Below, piece after piece: positions 14,482 to 20,565 of a stretch of 20,565 bases of DNA (its first letter is position 1; each line of letters starts with the position of its first letter). The DNA is from a virus. The stretch lies in IMG/VR virus record IMGVR_UViG_3300046733_000182, positions 1 through 20,565 of that record; one strand, written 5' to 3'. Below the pieces are notes generated by a model. That model saw only the letters and a program-made list of their open reading frames with translations. It was not told the DNA's origin and ran no database searches. Made by a program: the position numbers and the translations under genes.

Positions 14482-15306
14482 TCACGCTGCTATTCTTGTC
14501 CATATTGTACCGGGATCAGGTTTAACCCTGCCCCATACAAGTGCTTGTCCAACTGTTCCTGTAGCTGATACTCCAATCGGAGTTACCAATGCTGCGGCCG
14601 CCGTTGATACAGAGCCTACACTACCTGTAGCAAAAACTCCAGTAGCAACCACCCCTGCCCCTGCTTGGCCTTGTACCGTGCCCACAGACATAGTTCCAGC
14701 TAAACCGGTTACGGAGAACGTAGCGGTTGCGGTTATAGTCGCGGTGCCAATCGCCCCTGTACCTTCAACACCTTCAACATCTGCATCCGGGCCAGCATCG
14801 GCTGTACCAACCTGACCAGTAGCGCCAGCGCTTGTAACCGGAACTATAGAACCTGCTAGCGGTACGACAGAGTTTGTAGAGCCCGTACCTGCTACACCAG
14901 TAACAGAGAACGTAGCGGCAGATGCTGTAGTGGCCGAGCCAATACCTGCTGACATCTGGGGAGAAGAGACTACTATAATAGCCTCCCCGTTTGTAGATAG
15001 AGCGCCCACTTGTCCGGTAGAGCCTACACCGACAGCAGAAAAAGACATGTCAGTGGATGCGGTTACAGGGCTAACATTACCGTTTAGTTGTCCAGTAGCG
15101 AACGTAGCTGTTGCCCCTGCGTCTACCGATACATCGTTGACTACTGCAGAACCTTGCACCGAACTAAGAGTTAATCCACTCTGGTTCCCCGTAACTGATA
15201 CCGTGCCAACAGCTCCATTACCAATAACGCCGGTAGGAATAAAAAGCTGTTCCCCACTACCTAAGTCGGAAAACGCCGCGGCTGAATATGGGGAAAAGCC
15301 TAACAT
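14482..15306 (-). CDS. TG-repeat tail/virion protein, 274 aa
   Basis: The protein starts MLGFSPYSAAAFSDLG, an N-terminal tag I recall from marine phage virion proteins. It then consists of about ten degenerate units built on the pattern Val-x-Gly-Val-x-x-Thr-Gly-x-Val-Gly-x-Val, for example PTGVIGNGAVGTVSV, EGVEGTGAIGTATI and TPIGVSATGTVGQALV. It closes with a Trp-containing cap, VWGRVKPDPGTIWTRIAA. It has almost no charge in the repeats, no Cys and no membrane segment. Such repeats suggest a beta-solenoid or Ig-like string. The setting among fibers points to a decoration or tail-appendage role. The repeats are degenerate at the DNA level, so slippage seems less likely than gradual divergence. 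Confidence 0.75.
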   Translation of the reverse strand: MLGFSPYSAAAFSDLGSGEQLFIPTGVIGNGAVGTVSVTGNQSGLTLSSVQGSAVVNDVSVDAGATATFATGQLNGNVSPVTASTDMSFSAVGVGSTGQVGALSTNGEAIIVVSSPQMSAGIGSATTASAATFSVTGVAGTGSTNSVVPLAGSIVPVTSAGATGQVGTADAGPDADVEGVEGTGAIGTATITATATFSVTGLAGTMSVGTVQGQAGAGVVATGVFATGSVGSVSTAAAALVTPIGVSATGTVGQALVWGRVKPDPGTIWTRIAA

Positions 15307-15321
15307 GTTATGTTACGTATC

Positions 15322-15507
15322 CTATTCTGGCTTAGTAGGCCATGCTATATTTGTAGGGAAGCCTTCTTGTGCCGGCAAATCTCTTAATGCTTGCCTGTAA
15401 GTAGACATTTCAGAACTCATACTCCTATCAGATAACCCATGAAAATCTGTTTCAGCTAAAAGTTCGTTACGTTTAGCAATAAGTATTTCACTATCAGTTT
15501 GTGCCAT
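15322..15507 (-). CDS. tail assembly chaperone-like protein, 61 aa
   Basis: I choose the ATG at 15507, which has AAAGG about ten bases before it and lies 14 bases after the previous stop. The frame is open to 15579, but that start would overlap the 191-aa gene by 58 bases. The product starts MAQTDSEILIAKRNELLAET and ends YRQALRDLPAQEGFPTNIAWPTKPE in pattern. The second half (Tyr-Arg-Gln-x-Leu-Arg-Asp-x-Pro ... Gly-Phe-Pro-x-x-Ile-x-Trp-Pro) is the recognisable C-terminus of phage tail (fiber) assembly chaperones. Its place right after a fiber-type gene supports a chaperone role in fiber folding or attachment. Full-length chaperones of this type are often longer, so this is a minimal version. 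Confidence 0.75.
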   Translation of the reverse strand: MAQTDSEILIAKRNELLAETDFHGLSDRSMSSEMSTYRQALRDLPAQEGFPTNIAWPTKPE

Positions 15508-15521
15508 AGTTCTAAACCTTT

Positions 15522-16097
15522 CTATGATGCGGTTTGGTAATAACCATTTATAGTTACAGCGTTTTGCGCGAACTCCCATTGCCCATAATTTGCTGGGTTT
15601 CCTGCAAGCAAATAAACTTTTCCACCTGCTGGTATATAGATAACCCCCATATCAATATAATACGTCCCCGTACCACTGGTGCTACTGGTAATACTATCCC
15701 AATATAAATTCTGTTTCATGGTATACAAATTGGTTCCTGTATTCGCCCAAGTAGTCAAAAAACCCCCATAGTAGCCGTTGTAAGCCCCAACGTTAACAGA
15801 AAATGATCCAGAAACTGCCGCTACAACAGGATTGCTAGAGCTAAATTGCGCTTCTGCTACGATAATACTAGAAGGGGGCGCAGTAGTCATTGTTTGTCCT
15901 ACTAAGCCACTTTTGTAATTAGTGCCGGGGTTTGTGTTATAATTGCCTGCGGAGCTTGGGCCTGTTGTAGTTGTTGCAGTAAACCCGGAAGAGACATTTG
16001 AGTTTATAGTCGATATTGTAGTCGAATCTAAGGACGCAATATTTTGCAGTTGCCTACTGTCGTTTATAACGGATGTTCCGCTTACTTTTATAGCCAT
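15522..16097 (-). CDS. short tail fiber-type protein, 191 aa
   Basis: AAAGGA precedes the ATG at 16097. The N-terminus MAIKVSGTSVINDSRQLQNIASLDS is a widespread phage fiber start, in which a short beta strand is followed by a coil before the adhesin part. The rest is Ser/Thr/Asn/Tyr/Gly-rich and beta-prone (for example FSVNVGAYNGYYGGFLTTW and GTYYIDMGVIYIPAGGKVYLL). It ends YGQWEFAQNAVTINGYYQTAS. There is no S74 or other known chaperone domain; the neighbouring 61-aa chaperone-like protein may serve it. Probably a trimeric appendage tip. Receptor unknown. Confidence 0.75.
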   Translation of the reverse strand: MAIKVSGTSVINDSRQLQNIASLDSTTISTINSNVSSGFTATTTTGPSSAGNYNTNPGTNYKSGLVGQTMTTAPPSSIIVAEAQFSSSNPVVAAVSGSFSVNVGAYNGYYGGFLTTWANTGTNLYTMKQNLYWDSITSSTSGTGTYYIDMGVIYIPAGGKVYLLAGNPANYGQWEFAQNAVTINGYYQTAS

Positions 16098-16115
16098 CTT
16101 CGCTTTCCTTTACTA

Positions 16116-16391
16116 TTAGCCGTTAAGTTTTTGTTTTAGCTCGTCAATTTGAGCCTGTTGTTCTTTGATTGCTTCGATTAACAAACCAACCATGTTGCCG
16201 TACTGTACAGACAGAAGCCCTTCAGCGCCTTCTTGGACTAGCTCTGGCATAACCTTTTGTACTTCTTGAGCTATAACACCTGAAGACTTTTCGTCAGTTG
16301 CTTTAAGCGTGAATGAGTAACCACCTAGCTGTTGAACCTTGTTCAAAGCACCTGTAATCGGGGTTATATCGTCTTTAGCACGTTCGTCTGA
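16116..16391 (-). other. S74 self-cleaving chaperone domain of the fiber
   Basis: The domain begins at the Ser884 codon (16389-16391), with Lys889 five residues on, the spacing known from endosialidase and other S74 proteins. GVIAQEVQKVMPELV and LSVQYGNMVGLLIEAIKEQ are the usual family blocks. Predicted autocleavage is between Thr883 and Ser884. Confidence 0.88.
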
Positions 16392-19040
16392 AGTGGTGTT
16401 AACCGTACCCGCGTTAACCGTAGTTAGTGTAATCGTGCTATCAAGATTAAGTGTAACTCCACCACTAGACCCACCACCATTAAGGTTTGTCCCAGCAGTG
16501 ACGCCTGTAATATCACCAGTGTTTGTCGTGTACCCAGCACCGTTAGTTAGCTGGTTGTTGTTTGTAATGTAGTTAGCGTTCGTTGCACCAGTATAGCCCA
16601 AGTTAGCTAAAGTCATAGTGTGGGAAGCAAGCCCTGTAACATGCCCATATGTATCAAGCGTAACGTCTTGGATGACTGTAGCACCGGAGTTGTTAACACT
16701 GCTTTGTGAGGAAGTGTCAGAGTGGCTAAATGTTGTTCCTGACAAACCAAGCCCAGAACCTGCGCTGTAGGTTGTGTTAACATAAGATGTAATGTACCCA
16801 GCTCCGTTAGTAAGCTGGTTGTTGTTAGTTACATTAGTAGCGCCAGACGCAATACCATCTAACTTTGTTCCGTCTGTAGCTACATCTCGACCATCTACAG
16901 TACCTGATACAACTACGTTTCCTGTTACGTCAATACCTGTTGATGTTATAGATAGTTTGGGACTGCCATTGTAATAAAAATAAGTGTTGTTAGCACCCTC
17001 TTGAAAAAGCGCATAAACCTCTGACCCACTAGCATTTTTAAGGTAAAGGTTAGTACCTAGAATGTTTAACGACCCTGCGCCTACTTCAGCAATATAGCTA
17101 TTAGACCCATCATGGTAAATCTGTAAGTCATCTCCATCACCTAAACGAATTCTTGCGTCATCAGGAGCATCAATATGTGATGTTGTAACAAGCCGACCTG
17201 TAATATCTACACCATAAGATGTTGTGTCTAGTTTAAGGTTGTTGTCGTAGTAAAGTTTTACTGCGCCATCTTTTATAAACTCAGCCATTTTTCCGTTTGC
17301 GCCGCTACCATCACTTACTAACTGTATCATTGAACCGTTAGTATCTATAGATAGTATGCCATCCCCCACATCTTCTATGTATGAGTTACTACCGTCATGG
17401 TATATTCTAAAATCAGACCCAGCACCGAATATGGCTTTGTCGCTGTCACCGAATGACAAGTTGCCTGTCATTGTGCCACCAGATTTTGGTAAAGCGGCGT
17501 CAGCCGTAGTACCTTGAGCGGCTGTAGCATATGCGGAAGATGCAGTAGTAGCGGCTGTACCTAAACCTAATGTTGATCTAGCAGTAGCGGCGTCAGCATC
17601 GTCAACTAATGTCTTACCGTATGCACTAATAGTTGTATTAGCAGGTAGTGACAAAGTCTTGAGATCAGCGTCTACTTCAGAATCCATCAAGGCTCCTGCG
17701 GCAGTAACGTTGGCTGTGTCTGTGACATCCGCGGATGCTTCTATACCATTCAGCTTAGAGTGATCTGCATCAGTAAACACATTTGAATCTGTAGCTGCTT
17801 CCACCGCTGCGCGTATTTCTGCATCTGTTTGGTCTGTTGTAGCACCTGCTTCTATACCATCTAGCTTTGCGCCGTCTGTAGCTACGTCACGCCCGTCAAA
17901 GGTTGAGTTAGTAGTAATCGCACCAGTCATAGCTCCGCCAGATAGAGCCAGTGTTGCTGTCTCGTTAGCTAAAGGAACCCATGCACCCGCATGAGCAAAG
18001 TAACCTTTACCTGTGCCATGAACATGGGCAAACATACCATGATATGTAGAAGCACTTGGTAAGTCAGATAATTGAGAATAGACGTTAGCAAATAAAACCT
18101 TATTACCATTACCGTCTATATCACCCGACATAGTACCGCCAGACAAGTTCAACTTAGTGGATAAATCTACAGTTGACCAAGCGTAATCACTACCATTCCA
18201 ACCAAGATACTGTCCACTAGTTGCACTGCTGACATTTACATGGGAATCCACTAGCGGGTTTACGTTACCCGCATCTGTCACGTTTGCACCGTCTTCTACA
18301 TTCAGTGCAGATAACAAGCCGCTCTTTGATACAGACCCAGTTAAACCTACAACGGATTGTACTGCGTCTGTCTGATCGTGTTTTGACCAATTACTCGCAT
18401 AAGTAGAAGTAGAGGCGTTATCTGTCGTAGCAACGATGTTGTCTCCTACTGCAAACGATATACCGTTGACCGTACCCGCTCCTGAAACATAATAAAACCA
18501 GCCTGTTTGCGCAGAGCCCCCACCGGGGAAACTACCTGAACCTGCGTTCCAATCACCTTTGTACACCATACCGTTAGCAAGGGCTGCAATATCAGTTTCC
18601 ATTTGGTCAAGATCGACCGCTTGTGTAACCGTAACAAAGTCTAACTTAGTTCCATCCGTTGCTACGTCACGCCCATCGACCGTACCGCCCACAACTAAGT
18701 TGTTGCCAATAGTTACATTGTTACTTGCGTCTTCTATTACAGCCTTATCGGCAGGGTAAGTCAGGAATATATTCTTTGTTCCTATACCCCAGTTAACAGC
18801 GTTGTTGGAGTTAGACGACGTGAATACCGCCGTGCGGGTAATAGTCCCCCCACTAGACGCATAAGTTCCAAGGCCAACCTCGAAGTTCACATTATCCGTT
18901 ATCGAGTAATAGACAGTGTCAGCGTTAGATACCTCGGAAGCAAATGTTTGGAAGCCCGGAACCGCGCCCCCCAGAGTGTAAGCCCCTGTACCTGTAGTAT
19001 TAGTGGTTTCTTGTACGCGATCAGCGACAATTAAGGCCAT
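16116..19040 (-). CDS. tail fiber with C-terminal S74 intramolecular chaperone, 974 aa
   Basis: AGGAG lies upstream of the ATG at 19040. Residues 1-105 (ADRVQETTNTTGTGAYTLGG, then TVYYSITDNVNFEVGLGTYA, then FLTYPADKAVI) form an N-terminal attachment domain I recall from many marine phage fibers. The shaft has repeated DGRDVATDGTKLD-type units (three copies), two HDGSNSYI beta-helix units, and two NNQLTNGAGY units. The C-terminal 91 residues form an S74 domain opening with SDERAKDDI: Ser884 and Lys889 match the catalytic Ser-Lys dyad, and cleavage is expected just before Ser884. The released domain helps fold the trimer and ends in a coil (IKEQQAQIDELKQKLNG). Product: a trimeric host-recognition fiber, mature length about 883 residues. 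The name is secure; the receptor is unknown. Confidence 0.9.
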   Translation of the reverse strand: MALIVADRVQETTNTTGTGAYTLGGAVPGFQTFASEVSNADTVYYSITDNVNFEVGLGTYASSGGTITRTAVFTSSNSNNAVNWGIGTKNIFLTYPADKAVIEDASNNVTIGNNLVVGGTVDGRDVATDGTKLDFVTVTQAVDLDQMETDIAALANGMVYKGDWNAGSGSFPGGGSAQTGWFYYVSGAGTVNGISFAVGDNIVATTDNASTSTYASNWSKHDQTDAVQSVVGLTGSVSKSGLLSALNVEDGANVTDAGNVNPLVDSHVNVSSATSGQYLGWNGSDYAWSTVDLSTKLNLSGGTMSGDIDGNGNKVLFANVYSQLSDLPSASTYHGMFAHVHGTGKGYFAHAGAWVPLANETATLALSGGAMTGAITTNSTFDGRDVATDGAKLDGIEAGATTDQTDAEIRAAVEAATDSNVFTDADHSKLNGIEASADVTDTANVTAAGALMDSEVDADLKTLSLPANTTISAYGKTLVDDADAATARSTLGLGTAATTASSAYATAAQGTTADAALPKSGGTMTGNLSFGDSDKAIFGAGSDFRIYHDGSNSYIEDVGDGILSIDTNGSMIQLVSDGSGANGKMAEFIKDGAVKLYYDNNLKLDTTSYGVDITGRLVTTSHIDAPDDARIRLGDGDDLQIYHDGSNSYIAEVGAGSLNILGTNLYLKNASGSEVYALFQEGANNTYFYYNGSPKLSITSTGIDVTGNVVVSGTVDGRDVATDGTKLDGIASGATNVTNNNQLTNGAGYITSYVNTTYSAGSGLGLSGTTFSHSDTSSQSSVNNSGATVIQDVTLDTYGHVTGLASHTMTLANLGYTGATNANYITNNNQLTNGAGYTTNTGDITGVTAGTNLNGGGSSGGVTLNLDSTITLTTVNAGTVNTTSDERAKDDITPITGALNKVQQLGGYSFTLKATDEKSSGVIAQEVQKVMPELVQEGAEGLLSVQYGNMVGLLIEAIKEQQAQIDELKQKLNG
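16857..18680 (-). repeat. dispersed 42-base coding repeat, three copies in the fiber gene
   Basis: Copies lie at 16857-16898, 17859-17900 and 18639-18680, in the same frame, encoding VDGRDVATDGTKLD (with F for V and A for T in the middle copy). Base identity is high but imperfect, mostly differing at third positions. Two further copies of a different unit encoding NNQLTNGAGY lie near 16530-16560 and 16798-16830. Confidence 0.75.
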
Positions 19041-19058
19041 AGGGCTACTCCTATTATT

Positions 19059-19496
19059 TTAAGCGATACGAATAATAGCGTTCGTAGCATCCGCTGTTGG
19101 GAACTGGATAGTAAACGTACCCGTAGTTGAAGTTTTGTCTGCACCGAAGTCCAGAACCGCAACTGTTGGATCGCCCGCAGCGCTATCGTTGTAGATCAAC
19201 GCGCCTCGTGCTGTAATCGTAGCAGCTGTAAACTCAAGATCAGCGAAGTCTGTCAACGCTGTCGTGCCTGAAGAAGTAGGTGTCACGTTTGTAAGTGCGC
19301 CTCCTCCAGCAGAATAGCTACCTGAGTTACTTACTTCGTTACTAGAAGTGTACGCAGTAGTCGCCGCAGTGAACGATGCGCTGTTAGTATACAGAGCAAG
19401 TTTGAATGTATTACCTGAAGAGGCGGTGAAGTTGTGTGTACCTTGAAGTAGTTCTTTCTTGAACGATGTACACATGAAGTTACCATTAAAGGCCAT
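19059..19496 (-). CDS. small Ser/Thr/Ala-rich virion-type protein, 145 aa
   Basis: The ATG at 19496 directly follows the upstream TAA, with AGGAG embedded in the last codons of that gene. The product starts MAFNGNFMCTSFKKELLQGTHNF and then has FKLALYTNSASFTAATTAY, GGALTNVTPTSSG and ATITARGALIYND, ending FTIQFPTADATNAIIRIA. I recall this pattern from many marine phages, where it is a common small structural protein lying near the tail fibers. The fold is likely all-beta. A role as a tail or head decoration protein is inferred from its place between adaptor and fiber; no name can be given. Confidence 0.75.
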   Translation of the reverse strand: MAFNGNFMCTSFKKELLQGTHNFTASSGNTFKLALYTNSASFTAATTAYTSSNEVSNSGSYSAGGGALTNVTPTSSGTTALTDFADLEFTAATITARGALIYNDSAAGDPTVAVLDFGADKTSTTGTFTIQFPTADATNAIIRIA

Positions 19497-19784
19497 TTAA
19501 AGTCTCCTAAGTTGGGTTGCGAGGTCAGGAAACCCAGCCTCTTGTAGTTTTACGCATGTAGTTGCGCGGTCTTCCTTAACCGCTACTTTAATATAATGCG
19601 CGATAATTTGCAACATCTGCGATTTATACGCTTCCGCTTGCAATCGTATCTCGGGCGGGGCAGAAGTAGACACGCTCATTAGCTTGTCTACACACATTTC
19701 CGCTACAGCATCAGGACTATGCCCTCCGTTGTTAGCGGTGTGTACTTTTATGGCGTCAAAGCCAAAATCCATTTCAACTTGCAT
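19497..19784 (-). CDS. conserved-type small protein, 95 aa, unknown
   Basis: The frame includes a TTG one codon upstream, but the ATG at 19784 overlaps the adaptor stop in a TGATG unit with GGGAG nearby, so I use the ATG. It begins MQVEMDFGFDAIKVHTANNGG, then HSPDAVAEMCVDKLMSVS, and is otherwise mostly helical with two Cys. It ends KLQEAGFPDLATQLRRL. No signal peptide or membrane segment. I recall similar small proteins following the adaptor gene in marine phages; no function is known to me. It may help assemble the neck. Confidence 0.72.
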   Translation of the reverse strand: MQVEMDFGFDAIKVHTANNGGHSPDAVAEMCVDKLMSVSTSAPPEIRLQAEAYKSQMLQIIAHYIKVAVKEDRATTCVKLQEAGFPDLATQLRRL

Positions 19785-20419
19785 CAAAGTCTCCCATCTC
19801 TGTACTCGTCTGTCGAGCTACGTATTTGAACCCCGGTAAGCTGTCCAAGAGCTTCGTCGTAACGAGTAGTGTATAGTTGGATGAGGTCGGCCTCACCCTT
19901 CATGTATGTGTATGCCTCAATCAAAGAACCATAAAGCAGGGCAGATTCGGCGTTGTCGCCATACCAAGATGTTCCTGCGGTAACGATTGAAGCTGGGTCG
20001 TAATAGTAGTGTAACTCAACTGTGTAGGTGTCGTCAGGTGTTGGGCCAAGAATAAAGTTACCTTGTTCCCCTTCGTAATCTCCGTCAAACTGAGCGTAGT
20101 ATTTTGGTAATGCAGAAGTACTCGCTGAAGGATAGGCTTCACGAATAAAGTTCACATCCTTATCAATAAGGAATGAATAATCCCCAGACGAATCTACGAC
20201 AGCTAAAGAGAACACAGAAATAAAATCATCTGGTCGGCCTAAATATACACTGCCATTAGAAGTAAGTCCCGTAACATTTTTACGTAGTTCAGGTACCATA
20301 ATAGATCGGTTAAGGCGTTCTTCTGACTGCCTAACGAACGTAGGGATGTTAGAGACGAAGCTCGTCTCCTCATTCTGTGTATAATCTTTTATCGCTGCAA
20401 CCAGCTCTGTGTAGTTCAT
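19784..20419 (-). CDS. head-tail adaptor protein (SU10 adaptor-like), 211 aa
   Basis: A GGGGTAAG site precedes the ATG at 20419. The N-terminus MNYTELVAAIKDYTQNEETSF and the following IPTFVRQSEERLNRSIMVPELRK are helical blocks I recall from phage adaptor proteins of the SU10 type. They bind below the portal and form the ring to which the tail attaches. The middle has GSVYLGRPDDFISVFSLAVVD and PKYYAQFDGDY; the C-terminal part has YTVELHYYYDPA, then a helix with ESALLYGSLIEAYTYMKGEAD and YDEALGQLTG. About 210 residues fits the family. It would form a dodecameric ring under the portal; portal and capsid genes are expected beyond the right edge. The stop overlaps the next start. Confidence 0.82.
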   Translation of the reverse strand: MNYTELVAAIKDYTQNEETSFVSNIPTFVRQSEERLNRSIMVPELRKNVTGLTSNGSVYLGRPDDFISVFSLAVVDSSGDYSFLIDKDVNFIREAYPSASTSALPKYYAQFDGDYEGEQGNFILGPTPDDTYTVELHYYYDPASIVTAGTSWYGDNAESALLYGSLIEAYTYMKGEADLIQLYTTRYDEALGQLTGVQIRSSTDEYRDGRL

Positions 20420-20425
20420 CAGAAC

Positions 20426-20557
20426 TTACCCCATCTTACTATAGTTACCGCCTTGCGTAGCCTTACCCATACCACGGCATTTGCCGCCCATGTTCATCTT
20501 CTTAACTTTGGCTTTGCCACCGTAGTTCATTTTCTTGACTTTGCCGCCGTAAGCCAT
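20426..20557 (-). CDS. Gly/Lys/Met-rich microprotein with tandem YGGK repeat, 43 aa
   Basis: From the ATG at 20557 to the TAA at 20426-20428 the product is 43 residues. It contains three near-copies of Tyr/Met-Gly-Gly-Lys followed by a Lys/Met-rich segment (YGGKVKKMN, YGGKAKVKKMN, MGGK), and ends GKATQGGNYSKMG. It is strongly basic and small, and lies six bases upstream of the adaptor start. The frame is open at the window edge (the two codons before the ATG are Gly and Lys), so the true start may lie outside; no ribosome binding site is visible in the eight remaining bases. I recall similar Gly/Lys-rich small proteins in marine phage late regions. DNA or capsid binding is possible; no function is established. 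Confidence 0.65.
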   Translation of the reverse strand: MAYGGKVKKMNYGGKAKVKKMNMGGKCRGMGKATQGGNYSKMG

Positions 20558-20565
20558 TTTACCAA

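Noticed and set aside
14198-14815. A 205-codon plus-strand frame rich in Val, Pro and Ala
   Set aside because: It spans the boundary of two well-supported minus-strand fiber genes and mirrors the low-complexity TG repeats; its composition is an antisense artefact.
13582-19040. Diversity-generating retroelement acting on the fibers
   Set aside because: No reverse transcriptase, no template repeat and no adenine-biased variable repeat pair are visible; the repeats are structural coding units.

Overview
This window is a dense structural and lysis region of a tailed bacteriophage, most likely from an uncultured marine phage. Every gene I can support (27 CDS, one cut by the left edge) lies on the minus strand, so transcription reads from right to left. 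Genes abut or overlap almost everywhere: the largest gap is about 31 bases (6160-6190), and no stretch over 300 bases lacks a gene. I see no tRNA, rRNA, CRISPR array, insertion sequence, integrase or convincing internal promoter or terminator, so the window looks like part of one long late operon. The base composition is moderate by eye. The marine assignment rests on my recall of protein families common in marine phage contigs. The Gram-negative host rests on the many signal peptides and the GTA-type holin. Podovirus-like morphology is an inference from the adaptor, the gp10-like tail protein and the internal virion genes.

Layout in transcription order: (1) 20557-19059: a tiny Gly/Lys/Met-rich protein, a head-tail adaptor of the SU10 type, a 95-aa protein of unknown role and a small Ser/Thr/Ala-rich virion-type protein. 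(2) 19040-13582: tail appendages. These are a 974-aa fiber with a self-cleaving S74 chaperone domain, a 191-aa fiber-type protein, a 61-aa tail-assembly-chaperone-like protein, a 274-aa TG-repeat protein and a 296-aa fiber with LLDGV-type repeats. (3) 13560-11373: a 618-aa tail protein resembling P22 gp10 in layout, then an 83-aa protein and a 27-aa micro-gene. (4) 11373-7665: a run of eight genes encoding envelope-directed proteins. Five have signal peptides and three have membrane anchors; two of the anchored proteins also carry a coiled coil and the third an EF-hand. Most starts overlap the preceding stop. (5) 7665-6650: a three-helix GTA-type holin and a GH19-type endolysin. (6) 6649-1: a GNAT-fold protein and four internal-virion or ejection-type proteins, two starting Met-Cys-Gly and the last running off the window. 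This order recalls the T7 genes 13-14-15-16.

Taken together, the window builds the neck and tail, arms it with several adhesins, packages ejection proteins and lyses the host. The least explained part is block 4. It is a translationally coupled set of secreted and membrane proteins that sits where spanins and accessory lysis genes would be expected but is far larger than a normal spanin pair. I regard it as the best candidate for an undescribed system here.
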